This document shows positions 1 to 11,900 of a DNA stretch of 64,000 nt, one piece after another. The stretch is from Adiantum capillus-veneris (Eukaryota; Streptophyta; Polypodiopsida; Polypodiales; Pteridaceae). Made by a program: the position numbers and the translations under genes. Each line of letters begins with the position of its first letter. The first letter of the stretch is position 1. The notes beneath the pieces are model-generated. The model worked only from the letters and a program-made list of their open reading frames with translations. It did no database searches and was not told the origin of the DNA. The stretch lies in NCBI GenBank assembly GCA_014529385.2, contig CM043958.1:153411293-153475292 (forward strand). The letters are read 5' to 3'.

Positions 1-638
1 TCTAGATGCGGTTACTAAATACGTTGCTGGCAGTCTTGGTATGAGATTTTAAAATGAATTTTTCTGTGATTGATTTGCCATGTGATGTCATGTGATGTCG
101 TGTGATGGCTTGTGATGTGACCATCGTCTTTGTACAAGTGCTAGATGTGTTGTGTCTAGTGTGTCGGTACTTGGAATCACAAACTGATGATGTGGAATGA
201 CCACCCGCGGGTTCACAGATGACGTGGCAACAGATAGTACGGAAATTTTGGAATTTGCCTTGGCATGCTGACATGGTAAACAGTACGGATTCACACGTTC
301 TGCGCTGACAGCTACTGACGTGGCAGGCTGATGTGCCAGAACTGTATGGAAATTTCCGCTTTTTGCGCTAGACGTTTTCACTGGCAGACTCAATTGCTTT
401 TGAGTTTCATGCTATGGGGCTCTGCTTTTAGCACCCCTTGTAATCTTTATAAGTGACCCAAGGGGGCTCACTTCTCAAATCATCTCGACGCAAGGTCTGA
501 GAGCGAGCACCTGCAGGAAGTCTTTGCGGCCAATCTCTCTTGGCACGGAACTACGCCGGGCCGTGTCAACTCTCTCTCTCTCTCTTTCAAATTGTGAATT
601 GTTTTAAGTGAATCTCTGTTGTGTCCAAGTTTGTTACA
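1..638 (+). mobile_element. 3' end of a decayed Ty3/gypsy element, family A (spacer plus LTR)
   Basis: This piece matches the 3' end of the complete element at 52405-58970. Positions about 60-125 carry the same short minisatellite built on TGTGATGTC that lies upstream of that element's 3' LTR. From about 177 the sequence resembles that LTR: a diverged CACAAA-TGATGACGTGG start, then 'ggggctctgctttt', 'cccttgtaatcttta', 'ctcacttctca' and 'ggccaatctctc', ending in GTCCAAGTTTGTTACA at 638. The LTR start is blurred by divergence, so 177 is approximate. A short (TC)n lies near 573. The internal coding part lies outside the window or is lost. It is clearly older than the copy at 52405. Confidence 0.75.
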
Positions 639-1870
639 TTATTTGCGACAAGAGTGACGAGGTAGTCATTGAGTAGCTTTATATTGCAGACCGTCTATCT
701 CGGAGGAGTGCTTAGCGGTGCTGTTTGTTGCATTGTGATGTGCCAACCATTGAATATTCCTACTTGGGTGAGATTGCCTGGGTATGTAATTTATTGCATC
801 AAGACACCCGATATAGATCAGTGCGTTCTGGGTGTGATGGCTAATTTTGCTATGCCGAAATATCAAGAGCTCCAATATGGAATGAGAAAACTAAATGACC
901 ATTTGCTATTCACCTGTCCTAAAAACCATAAAAATATTGTACAAGAACTCCACATGCTCATTAATGACCACTAAGAATTTTGAAATTGACAATTGTCGCA
1001 GCTAAGGCCATCAAAGCACGTTAATCATAATCAGCTCATAAATAGTGCTACACTGCTTATATGTTTAGTTTCAGGGTACTTGGCACTAATGTGTGATACC
1101 CATTTACACCTTGCTTTGGTATTTGATCCTGAAGCCCTATGTAAGGATTCCTAGCTCCTTGGGTGCATAAATTCAATGTAACCGATGTGGCTCCATCCTT
1201 TCTAAGCTGATCTATGGGAGGGTGGTACAATGGAGATACTTTGAAAACGGAATATGAGGGACATATGATGTGGATATGCTACCAACTGCAAGAGACTTTT
1301 GACATGACCCTTGAAATGTCAAAAGCCTGACCTGACGCTTGAAATATATCTTCAAGTGCAGTGTTATTCTCGTAGCTCATATGTCCCTCTCCTTATTCAG
1401 GTGGATAAGATGTGTAGACAAAGGTTTGCAAAGCCATGTTGGAGAGATGACGGGGTGCGAAAAGGAAGAGGGTTTATTGCTCAATATCGTACTTCAATTG
1501 CTTGTTGGCTCAGGTGGTCCTCTTCACTTAGGTCTGATAGGCTTGGAATTATGACTAATGCTGGATTGATAGCCTTAGTGGCAGATGCCAAGCATCAAAC
1601 TCTTGTGGGATGTGTCTACCTTTGGAAGTCTTTGATCTACAAAAGTGAATCTTTGAAGGATTTTGGCAGCATAGTGAGCAAGCAAGCGCACGAGCATGCA
1701 ATTTGCATTATTTCAAGTCATTCTATGATAATTACAGCGTTCTCACAGCTCAGAATATTTTGAACAGACCCAAGCTACACCACAGCTAGGGATAGTCGGC
1801 ATTCAACTATTCTCATTAATTCAGTGCACCAATGTTCATCACTCCCATACCTCTTAAGTGTAAAAAACTG
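639..1870. other. No gene recognised
   Basis: The stretch between the gypsy remnant and the last clear ISA2-like exon has moderate AT content. Its reading frames (up to about 150 codons at 1311-1763, plus strand) have no recognisable domain and no codon pattern I can defend. If the ISA2-like gene were complete, its 3' exons should lie here on the minus strand. I searched for the conserved C-terminal isoamylase blocks and did not find them. Confidence 0.5.
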
Positions 1871-1904
1871 GAAAAATTTGCGAACGTCAATGTAAAACAG
1901 GAAA
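1871..1904 (-). other. Possible further ISA2-like exon (tentative)
   Basis: On the minus strand an acceptor-like ...CTAATCAG at 1905 is followed by a frame reading FLFYIDVRKFF. This resembles the segment of plant ISA2 that follows the last clear exon (family pattern: F-x-I-D-V-R-x-F). No convincing donor or linking exon was found between this and 2122, and the upstream conserved 'PHWKRW' block is missing. It may be a remnant or a chance match. Confidence 0.3.
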
Positions 1905-2121
1905 CTGATTAGCAGTGAGTTGGCATCGTTTTTTTATTTTTCTTTTATTTGGCTGGTGGGTGGTTCACATGAGAATGGGTTGGATGCCAGAGTTGTGATG
2001 CTGGTAGTTAGGTTGTGCGAGTGTAAGCCAAGAGGTATTGTGTTCTACCCTTGCCTTGCAACCCCTACAGTACAAGATGAATTAGCATGTAAGACTTTAG
2101 AACAGCTGGACAGAGACATAC

Positions 2122-5100
2122 CTTAGTCATCCCTGTAAAAGGTGAAGAATTATCCGCGAAGAGTTTACAATGGGATAGAAGCGGATCAAAAGAAATTGCT
2201 TCCACAAGTAACGGCCTACTTAATTCTTCGCCATGGGGTCCCTTGGTCAGTGCTGATGCATTCAGGAAACAAAACCCATCAACGTGATACTCCACCACCC
2301 AATGGCGAAGACTATCAAGAATCTGCAATGAACGGGCAAAATGCACCAACGTTAGATCCTTTTAACATCTCTGACAGAAACAGGTCAGTTTGAAACTTCT
2401 GGCAAAGAAATATAAATAGCCTTAATGGCATTCCTCATCCTGCTCAGTCACCACAGCCTTAGAAGCTGGTTCAATCTAACCATATTCTAAATGGTTACCT
2501 TCAATACTGACCATGCAAAAGTATTTCAGAGAATTGTGCGACAGTCTTGTATAATAGTACAAATCTGAAACTCTGATATAGCTCACCATGGTATGTGGAA
2601 CAGGATGATTACAACTGAAGCTATTTTCTGCTCCCAAGTCTGATCCGGTAACTCTAGAAAGGGTATTTACCCTTTGTCAAATGAAAACTCACGGTAGCAG
2701 AATTTTTTTACAAATATCAGAAAACGTTTCCAGAATGCCACAGAAAAATTCAAGGTTTTTAGAACATTAAAATGAAAGAAGAAATCTCAATAACCTGCCA
2801 GTTCGATCCAAGATGTAATAGGTTGCATTGTCTATGCCACGAAAAGAGACAGTCTCTGGTGCCTCATCGTTGTTTTCACCAGTATGACAAAAAACCACGT
2901 CAAGTAATACCTAAAAACACCCACTTGAGTATCTAAGTGCAACAGCTTTGATACACTGCACAATGGAAACATATGAATCAGAAGAAGCTGCTAAAATACC
3001 TCAATCTGATTTTTATGGAGTTCTTTGATCGCTCTTTTGAGAGAATGACCTGAGGAAGCGCTTGTTTTTTCAGGGCCAAAGCAGTCCATTGGTGCAAAAA
3101 AGCTGAAAGAAACAAACAGTGAAACATCTCGTCCCCCATGAACAAAGGTTATGAAAAAAATCAAGATGAGCTTAATTCACTTTGTGAGCCTTGCATGCCC
3201 AGCCCCCCACATGCCATACAATTGCAGCCAATCCACAAAGAACCATCACTCAGGTGGCTGAACCCCCAATCCAACCACATCTAAGCGGGCTGTGGCACAT
3301 ACATGCATGTTAAACAATGCAATGTGTCAGATGGTACTCTCAGTACCATGTTCTGATGCAGGTGAAAGCCAGTTCTTGCTGGTATCAAACAGTGTAATTT
3401 CACGTCTGATGAGTTGGTTGATCTTTGTCTGAGGCACAGTGAGACACGGCTCCAGGGCACCGCCACCAGAGAGGACTTTCTATGTTTTGGAGCTGAGTTA
3501 GGACCACCATTCAAGAAACACAGTTTTTGAGCTTGGTCAACAAAAGGAGTGGCTGATTGCCTTTATGAAGCTAAAAACACCCTAAGCCTTAAACCTGTTA
3601 CATACTGCCCTTGTCCTCAACTAGAAGCATGGACAAAAAGATTGGAAATTTTTTAAATACACAATAAAGATTATTTTGCATGCTTGTCAAGCAATCATGT
3701 GGCTTCAATGCTTCTTACTCATTGAAGTGTGACTGAATAGGGATAAACCTGCTGCAAACACCTTGGGTGTGCTTGTAATCCATTTTGTCAATCCATATTT
3801 CAAATGTAACCCTAGAACAGATAAGTGACATTTGGAACTCATCATATGGATTTTGGCACTTCAAAAACTCCATCAGAGATTGCCCAAGAAGAACAAGGCT
3901 ACTGATGAAGTTGTGGAAATGATACAGCAACTCGCTCACAAGCACACAATCTGTTGTGGCAGTCTACACATGCACGTGAAGAAAAGAAAGAAAGCCCGAC
4001 AAGCATCACACACTGCATTTGTTTTGTTCACAAAACGTCTTTAGAATCATGCGTTTACTATCACTGTACTTTACTCTCTTCTTAAGAACATAATGTTCTT
4101 GCCATCATGAAATTCTTTTACAGAGGATTATCCCTAAAAGACACGAAATATCATTGCCCATGATAAAAATGAACTCTCTCTTCTGTGAAGACCACCCCTC
4201 CTTCTCTAAGAAAGAAAGAGCATGTAAACCAAATCTATGTGCAAAGGTTTCTCCTCTTCTCTTCAGCTCTCAAAGAAAGCGTCACTGGATAATCCTAGCT
4301 TTCCTAATCATGCGGATACTAATAATGGGCTACTTCCAAAAGAAAACCACAACAAGTGTTACATCAAAAATTACTGTATCATCAGAATGGTTAAGAAGTG
4401 TGGCCAGTCGAGATTCTTACTGCACATACCTCAAAGGAAAATATGAGTTTTTCCTCTTTTCGAAAAAAAATATCGGCTGCAGAATGATGCAGTTTACACC
4501 TTCAAAAGTCAAATCATGCTAATGATGAGAAACTTTCAATGACTTTAATATAAACCTGTAAAATGCTCCCCCTGTCCCTCTTGCCAGGCCCTGCCGGTTT
4601 ACTGCAATGGAACCTCACCCAAGGATTTGAAATGCTGAGCTTTATCAAGTAATCCATCGAAGGTTCCTAAAACATTATCCGTGAGAGCACTTGACGCGTC
4701 TGCTGTGAATCCAGTTACATTCAACCGGTACACAATGAGCTCCTCCAAAGGGATGCTGCATAGTGCACAAGTGCATACCAGTAAAGGTACTATTAAAAAG
4801 GAAAGGTAAATGTGATGATGATTGAAGTCAGTAATGAGACAATGTTTCCATTGAACCTACTCCAGATGCACATCATCCCCCCAATCGAATTGCACCTTGT
4901 CTCCCGATAGTAAACCAAGAGCAACTGCTGGGGAAGGAAGGCTTTCTGCAGGAACACATGATGGTTAGAGAAAAATCCTAAAAGTGCATGCAATCAAGTA
5001 AAACATTTCAGGGCTGCATGGAACTTATCCCCACCTTGTCCCGGTAGGATTGGTGCCAGGGTCTTTGCATATGGATCTAAAAGAATGCGACGTGCATGAA

Positions 5101-5399
5101 AACGGTTCCCTTTATCCCAGGAGCTTTCACCCTTCAAAATGAACAAGCCTCATTCACACAGCCACACTGGACAATGTAGGTATTCATCTACATTTAGGTA
5201 CTTCTGAGGTCTAACATTCACATCTTCACCCTTCTTAACATAACATGCATGCACATCCCATCTATGCTGGCTCAAGTTCAACAATTAATAAAATTCTTAC
5301 CATGCATCTATATCCATACCGATCATACATACTACCATCCAGCTCTATATGCCATGTGCTGCCAGTCTTATTGATTGAACTCTGAAGCTCTAACTCTAC
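2122..5399 (-). CDS. ISA2: Isoamylase 2-like starch debranching protein, nine internal exons
   Basis: Exons in transcript order: 5301-5399, 5035-5131, 4861-4945, 4619-4755, 4430-4499, 3000-3102, 2795-2910, 2587-2653, 2122-2322. All introns are GT-AG and every phase joins, giving 325 codons with no stop. The order of blocks matches plant ISA2: beta-rich N domain ([14 protein letters not shown]), [92 protein letters not shown]. In active isoamylases, region II reads GFRFDxA; here it is GFCFLNA, so both the arginine and the nucleophile Asp are gone. Region III has Asp in place of the acid Glu. This is the known signature of ISA2, the non-catalytic subunit that pairs with ISA1 in plastid starch synthesis. 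The N-terminus (transit peptide) and the C-terminal third are not found. The gene may be truncated or continue in unrecognised exons. Confidence 0.88.
3103..4429 (-). other. Large intron of the ISA2-like gene
   Basis: This 1327-base intron separates the exon ending YFPL(S) from the one beginning FFAPM; the phases fit (two bases plus one). The eight introns between the listed exons otherwise measure about 89 to 264 bases, so this one stands out. It holds no recognisable transposon domain or gene, only short non-conserved frames. Confidence 0.7.
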
Positions 5400-5670
5400 C
5401 TGCATTATTAAAAGCCACGCCATGTAATCTATTAGTCAAACCTAAATCTAGAGTTACATCCAGTGACTGAATTCACTTCCAAACACCAGCTCCAAGTTAC
5501 AAAAAGCAAACTCGATTAATTTCATGTGCAAAGAAACAAAATTCCTATAGAGGTAGGAAGATTGCGTACTAAACACCTGTTAGAAAAAAGAGGCATGTTC
5601 AACCTAAAAAAACCGAGGCTATAGCCACTAAATCTGTAGGCTGTCATGATCAAAACCAGGCAAAATGAAC

Positions 5671-5720
5671 CCAGAATCATGTCTCAAGAATCCATCAGCA
5701 TACAGATTAACAAGCACATT
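5671..5720 (-). other. Possible upstream ISA2-like exon (tentative)
   Basis: After TTTGTCTAG on the minus strand comes a frame reading NVLVNLYADGFLRHDSG. It resembles the ISA2 segment 'sVxLCLYD' expected just before the VELELQ exon. The donor (GTTCAT at 5670) would leave two extra bases, which does not fit the phase-0 start of the exon at 5399, so a small exon between them would be needed. Probably real homology with an uncertain boundary. Confidence 0.4.
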
Positions 5721-6395
5721 CTAGACAAAGAAGCACCAAGTGAGCAGATACATTTATTTTTTTCGAGACACCTCCCTCCTGAAACGCCTGGTGCTCTTGA
5801 TTTCCCACAAGAACAATATGCTTACTTCCGAGGGATGGAATGACTTTACAGAATGTAAAAGAAATAAAAGACACAGATCGGAACTCGTGAATTGGGGATC
5901 ACTCGCTGCTGCTGCTTGCCATCGCCGCCTCCCGCTGCTCATGAGGGAAACCCCCCCCCCGGCGGCCCGCTCGCGTCCCCCCTTTGAGCCGCTTCCCTCT
6001 GCCCCCCGTCTGCCACAAGCTCCCCTCGCCCGCTGCCTACCACCCACCCACCCCCCCAAACCCGGTGCTTTGCTCTCTCTTTTGGAGGAGTTGGCGGGCC
6101 TTTCTTCCCTTTCGGACCCATTTCCTTCGCACTCATTCCATCCCCATACGCCGTCACTACAGCAGACACAGATGGAGGATTCTGCTCCACCATAGAGGGA
6201 CTCGACTAATGCCCCTTCGCCCGACACCGCAAAACCCACCATCCGACTTGCTCTTTCCCGAACAGAGCAAGCGAGCTTAGAATCAAAGGTGGAGGGCCTT
6301 CATACCACCTCTGTTATCTGCCAGACAATCGGCACCCGACCTAGAAGAGGAGAGGTGTGTGACCTCCTCCAAGCCCGCCTTTTATAGTCATTGCG
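5721..6395 (+). other. C-rich leader region before LINE K ORF1
   Basis: Positions 5900-6250 are unusually C-rich (runs of C at 5949-5960 and 6049-6057). No domain is recognisable in any frame on either strand. By position it is likely the 5' untranslated leader of the LINE whose ORF1 follows, inserted next to or into the 5' part of the ISA2-like gene. The exact 5' end of the LINE is not visible. Confidence 0.4.
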
Positions 6396-7185
6396 ATGAG
6401 TCCCCCAGACCATCCGAGCAATCAGAGCTCATTTCGACAGTGGCACCATGGCTTCGATCCGGCTAAAGATGTTCTTGTCGAGGAGGCAGACCTTCCCATT
6501 TCGGTATGCTTCCCCACCTTGAGGAGAGAGTACCTCTTGCTATTTTCCAAGATTCGTCCCGAGATTGGGACCGTTCGGGAGACACCCCGCACGGCAGCTT
6601 TCGCTCCTGCCATGGCAGCACGCATACCTACAGTGCGTGTTCTGGTTCAAGACACCCGCACTCCCCGGAAGGTCGTTCTACTACCTCATGAGTGGTGGTT
6701 GGCTCCATCAGAGCCTGGAGTATTCAAGGCCCCCAAATCAGTGCTTCATTTGCAGACATATGGGCCATCTTGCGAAGGCCTATCCACAAAGGAGGCCCCG
6801 ACCCGCAACACAGACCGCGCCTACCAAGGCTCGCCAAGCTCAACAGGCGGAAACGCAGCGTCGCAGGGAGCACAGGTGGGTACCTCGCCCAAGACAGCTG
6901 CCCAAGCAGAGGGCTCCCAGCAAGTTCATGGCCAGTCGTCACCGAGGACAGACACGCCAGTTTGGCACTTGTGGTCATCACGCCAACAGCAATGGGTTCC
7001 CACAAAAAACCGTTTTGGCCCTCTACACCAGGATAAGCCAATGGATACCCCCTCCGCCTCAGTTTCGCCACCGGCAGCCCCTCCCTCTCTCCCTCCACCT
7101 ACAGTCTCCACTTCTCCACCTCCACCCTTTCCTTCTCCACCTGCCCGCTCCAACTCTCCCATTCCTCCCGCTTAGCCGCATGTTC
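6396..7185 (+). pseudogene. LINE K ORF1 (DUF4283-like plus zinc knuckle), frameshifted
   Basis: Two overlapping frames make one degraded ORF1. Frame one (from 6396) carries YLLLFSKIRPEIGTV and MAARIPTVRVLVQDTR, the pattern of the DUF4283 domain of plant LINE and gag-like proteins. It then slips into the frame starting near 6680, with PNQCFICRHMGHLAKAYPQ, a CX2CX4HX4C knuckle whose last Cys has become Tyr. A proline- and serine-rich tail follows. ORF1 proteins bind element RNA. A second copy of the same region lies on the minus strand at 22579-24480. The frameshift and the lost Cys indicate a dead copy. Confidence 0.7.
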
Positions 7186-7878
7186 CCTCCCATACCCTAC
7201 CGCCTCGGGGATAGGTCACTCCTTGCCAGCTCGATGGTCTACTAGCAGTGCATTTGCCACGAGCTGCTTGGCACGAGGAGCAGACCTACTTGCAGACACC
7301 CCTGTTGGTGCACACGTCGCCTTTGCGGCAATCCCTCATGGGCTGACCCGTTTTGACGTCCATCGCCGCTGGGACTTAATTGACTACGACTTTACACGTT
7401 TTCGTGGCGACTCTTCTCCCGACATTGAGGTGGCTTGCTTCAAAGTCCATGTTCTATTTAGGCAACCAGAGGGGCAGAGGCCCTAGACACAGCGGTTGGT
7501 TTCTCCTTCCCATGACTGAGTCGACGATGCATACAGTGCTAGACTCGCTCCATGTTCAGGCTCTTGACTTGCCACACGGGAGACTTGGAGGTCATAGACT
7601 TGATCCAGAGTCTGTGGCCATTGGCCAACTTCTCTGCGGCATCACCAGAGACAGTAGGATGTAGACACATTAAGGTACACCATTTTGCAGACACTCAGAG
7701 TGCACCCTACTATGTATATGTTCATGAGGACTCTTGGACAAATGATGTAGCTCTATAACATGCACACCTTGCTTGGGTATGGGTCCGAAAGACACTCCAA
7801 ACACAGCTTTCTCAAGGTCACTTGGATGCGGATTACTTCCCATCCAAGCCTGCCTCGAAGATTGCGAGATTGGCTGCA
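7186..7878 (+). pseudogene. LINE K segment between ORF1 and endonuclease
   Basis: Broken frames read HGLTRFDVHRRWDLIDYDF and STMHTVLDSLHVQALDLPH. The same segments occur in the antisense copy (minus strand near 23315-23097 and 23187-22990), so this stretch belongs to the transposon and was once coding. No named domain is recognised. It may be the C-terminal part of ORF1. Confidence 0.6.
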
Positions 7879-8165
7879 ATGGCAGCATTGGCTTCTCTTA
7901 CTGACCCCATGAGGACTATCTCATGGAATGTGCAGGGGCTAGGTGGACCCTAGTTTATACGTCAGAGAGGTCGCCTCAGACAAGAGCTCCAGAGATGCCT
8001 TGTGGATGGAGCGATTGATATGCTTATGATCCAAGAGCATCACTTGCGTGAGAGCCGTATCAAGCCCTGTGGACCAATCTTGCGTGGTCGCTATTCGATC
8101 ACTATGCAGATACATGGCTATGGCTGCCTTGTGGGTTTTCTAAACATTTATGCGCCCAACCATGT
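7879..8165 (+). pseudogene. LINE K ORF2, N-terminal endonuclease fragment
   Basis: One frame reads RTISWNVQGLGGP, a stop at 7951, then a segment ending in IDMLMIQEHHLRES, then GFLNIYAP. These are the first conserved blocks of an apurinic-type (EEP) LINE endonuclease: the Asn of WN, the catalytic Glu of QE, and the NIYAP strand. The homology ends near 8165, where ORF1 of a different LINE family begins. The endonuclease core and the reverse transcriptase of this copy are missing here; a K-like 3' end occurs at 21740-22200. Confidence 0.72.
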
Positions 8166-8173
8166 GAGTGCAC

Positions 8174-8895
8174 AGGTTGACGATACAGATACTTGAGAAA
8201 CGGGTGACGGCCCAAGACGAGGAGATTGCACGACGAAGGAGCTGGAAGAGGTGCATTCACAAAGTGCAAGAGGAACTTCAACCATCGGTAATGGAAGAGC
8301 TCAACACCATAAAAGAACAAGTGCGGGTCATCAAAGAAGGGGAGGAGCAAAATAAAGAAATGACGACTTCTTGCGTGGACATAATTACCAAAACTCAAAA
8401 GATAGCGGATGAAGCCGAGAAATGGATTGAGGTCACCAAAAAAGCGAAGGCAAAGAATCAACACCCAACATGATTAATTTGACACTAGCAGAGGAGCAAA
8501 GGAGGCATGTGCGTTCCTAACATGTGAGGAATACCAGCCTGAAAGACCAAGATAATGTTGAGGTAGAGGTCAACGAACTCATGTTTATGATGGGGGTTAT
8601 TGCGCCAACGCATACAAAGGCTTGGCGAGTAGGTGACAAGAAAGGTGAAAGCAAGGGGGAAACATGCAAGGAAAGAGCGCTTATCCTCCGCTTCCCCTCT
8701 CTGGAAGCAAAGAACTTTTTGAAGAAAAGACCCACTCTTAAGAAGACGGGTATTTTTCTAGGGGACGACCTCACACTCTCGAAGATTGCTCATATGAAGG
8801 AGGTAATGCCTCAGAGTAGAGCGGCAAGGGAAAAAGAAAAGATTGCTTTTCATAAAGATGGAAGGGTCGTGATAATGAAGCGACGCTCCACATGA
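8174..8895 (+). pseudogene. LINE L1 ORF1 (coiled coil and RNA-binding-like domain)
   Basis: Two frames (to 8473, then 8524-8895) align with the better copy at 14778-15706: ELQPSVMEELNTIKEQV, VDIITKTQKIADEAEKWIEV, then FLGDDLTLSKIAHMKEVMP and KIAFHKDGRVVIMKRR. The first half is charged with heptad spacing, as in coiled-coil ORF1 proteins. The second half resembles the RRM/C-terminal part that binds nucleic acid in LINE ORF1p; this assignment rests on layout, not on a domain search. N-terminally truncated. Confidence 0.7.
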
Positions 8896-8924
8896 CAATG
8901 CGAGACCTATGGGACTAAATTAAA

Positions 8925-11900
8925 GGTGGCCGCCTAGAACTGTAATGGATCTCTACGTCTTGATGTAGGTGCCTTTGAGTATAGTTTCATTGGGAGTAAC
9001 ATCGTTTTCTATTTTGAGACACATCAGACTCCTGGGCAGTCCACGCCACACGTGAGTGGATATAGATGAGAGACAGCTTGCAGACACGAGACCTGATCAG
9101 AGCATCGAGGATGGCGCTCAAGGGGAGTGGCAGTTTTATTTAAAGAGGAGTTGCAGCCATTGATACATATAGCATGCAAGGACGAGCAGGCTAGGTACAT
9201 GTGGGTGAGACTGAAGGCAGAGACAGACAGATATGTCTTCATTGCTATTTGTTGTTTCCCTCCTAGTACGTCAGTATATGCATTACCTAGAGGACAGTCT
9301 CCCTTTTCTATCTTGGATGATGACATATGGGAGTTTTCCAGGGATGGTAATATTATCATACTAGGGGACTTCAAATGCTAGGACTACCCATCATCACACA
9401 ATATTCTATGATACTTCAAAGGAGACGCTTAGGGAGCGGCTTATCCAAACTATCACAAGATGAGGAGCACAGTGAGTATGGCAGATACTTGATAGATATG
9501 GATGGGGGTTGCACATGGATTGGCCATTTTGAATGGCCTACAAAGATTTTCTACATCGGGAGGTTTCACATGTTTTCCACATATGGGGCTAGCACAATGG
9601 ATTATGTTATGGCCCAGCCATGTCTCATTCCATCCTTTCACGATTTCGTAGTGGGCACTAGGCCAGTTGAAGTAGCAGTTGATCATGCTATCTTGTCTTT
9701 GTTGGAGTAGCAGTTGATCATGCTATCTTGTCTTTCAATCTCATGTTCCACTTTAGCACAGCTCCACTAGGAGAGGTCTCCACACACTCGATATATCTTC
9801 ATGAGTGAGACAGATTTCGTGTACATGGAAGAGATATACAGGCAACTATACACTAACCAGGACGGCCACTAGATAAGCTCATTCAAATACTGACAAAGAC
9901 GCTCCATGATGCAGCATCAAAGGCATACCCCCACAGTCAGCCTACACGGAAACGACCTGGGAGCATGCCCCAGAACAGTTGGTTTGATGAAGAGTGTAGA
10001 GAGACGAGGATCAGATTGCAAAGGGAGGTGATCATGGGTATTACCACACATAGACAGTCACGAAGTGTCTTTCGCCTGCTAGTGCGACGAGAGAAGAGGG
10101 CTTATATATCTCAGCTAGATCGGGACCCAGGTCCCATATAAGTTGTTTATGAGTCGGGACTCATGCGAGGCATGGAGAGTATTCCATGAGCATTCACCAC
10201 CACGAGCCATCACCTCCACACAGACATTGGGGGAATATGCCACAGCTCTCTACACAACATCAAGGCAGCCACCTTTGCTGGACCAACCGGAGACATGCCC
10301 TAAGACATGTACTTTCTTTAGTGCTGAGAGGTAAGGAAAGCCAGTGACAGGATGAAGATAGGGAGAGCACATGATCATGAAGGTTTGGTAGCAGAGCACT
10401 TCATCCATGACAAAGATATGCTTGTAGAACTTCTTGCTATGATGTTTAATCACGCCATCTATAAGGGTTTTCCTGAGACTTGGGAGTATGTATGAGATTG
10501 TACCTATTTTCAAGTCACGCAATCCCATGATTCCCGGAAAGGGCATACGAGGATCAGGGAAGTCAAGATTTAGGAAAGGTTTCTCAATTCTTGACCAGAT
10601 TTTGACACTCAGAGCTATGATTGAGGAGGGTAGACACCATGGCAGGAGAATCTATTGTAGCTTTGTGGATTTCCGCAAAGCTTTTTGACACGGTGCCGAG
10701 AGCCAAACTTATACGTAGACTACACGACATTGGAGACTCATAGTCACAAGGGACACGTCCCGAGGAGTGGGGACGAGGGACGGGGGACGGGGCTCAAATG
10801 GATGTTTAATGTAAAAGAGAGGATGGGACAAGTGGGGACTGGAAGCCCAACAATGGGTGTCCCCTGTGACTATGATTGGAGTGCCCACAGACATGATCTG
10901 GGGGATCTTGGCTTCATACAGGACAGTGCTAGGGCAAGTACGCACTACTGAGGGTATGGTCCACTGGGTGAGGCAGGGATGCCCCCTATCTCCGACTCTT
11001 TTTCGGATGTATGTGGATGAGTTTTCACACTATGTAGAGCGAGAGGGAGACAGAGGTGCTTAGCTAGCAGGGACATGGATTCCGATGTTATACGCTGATG
11101 ATATTGTGTTGATTTCTGGCTCTCCGGAGGGGATGCAGCATCATTTGGATGCTTTGCACACATTTGCCCATGACAGTGAATTGTCCATCAACCTTGGGAA
11201 AACCAAGGTTATGGTGTTCGACACCACATCACAGACTACAGTGGGTCACGAGGTCAGCACCCACATTTTCATAATGGAGTACAGTGGAGTACAATGATGC
11301 ATACACCTATCTCGGGGTAGTCTTCAATGGACCAGTGTTTTCATTGAGGAGAGCAGCAGAGACGAGACTGACAAGAGGCTATGCATCCTTGGAAGGATTG
11401 GAGCGGATGTGTTTGCAGATTCAGTTTCAAGAACCACGAACAAAGCTCTAGCTTTTTGACACTGTAGTGGCTTCAGCTATTGTTTATGGAGTTCAGATAC
11501 GGGGACCCTCAATAGACCACCATAGCAGATCTAGCAGCACGGATGGATGGAGATATATAATGAGGCCTCTGGTCTCTATGATTTCTCGGATGATTCGGGC
11601 TAAGGCCTCAGTGCCACATGAGATTATATGAGCCGAGCTAGCCGCCCCATCCCTCATGGTCGAGGCATTGACTAGATCAGTACCTTTATACATAGTGTAT
11701 GGGACCTCCCCAAAGAAAGATACGCTCGGCTAGCCTTGAAGTGGTCCCAACAGCTAGCACTGCAGGGTGACACAGCATGTTGGTATGGGCAGATGACATC
11801 ATGGTTTCAGTCACATGGTTACAGCATGAATAGGTTGCCTCCGTTCTAGCGCTCCTTGGATGCACCCTCCCTAACTCTCACACGGGCAGAGATCACCAGA

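Noticed and set aside
1311-1763. 150-codon plus-strand frame as a host gene
   Set aside because: No recognisable motif or likely splice partners; overlapping frames of similar length exist, which is expected by chance in this composition.
5754-6242. 162-codon minus-strand frame that could have been the ISA2 N-terminus and transit peptide
   Set aside because: It shows no similarity to the expected isoamylase N-terminal blocks, is built on C-rich low-complexity DNA, and does not connect in phase to the exon at 5399.
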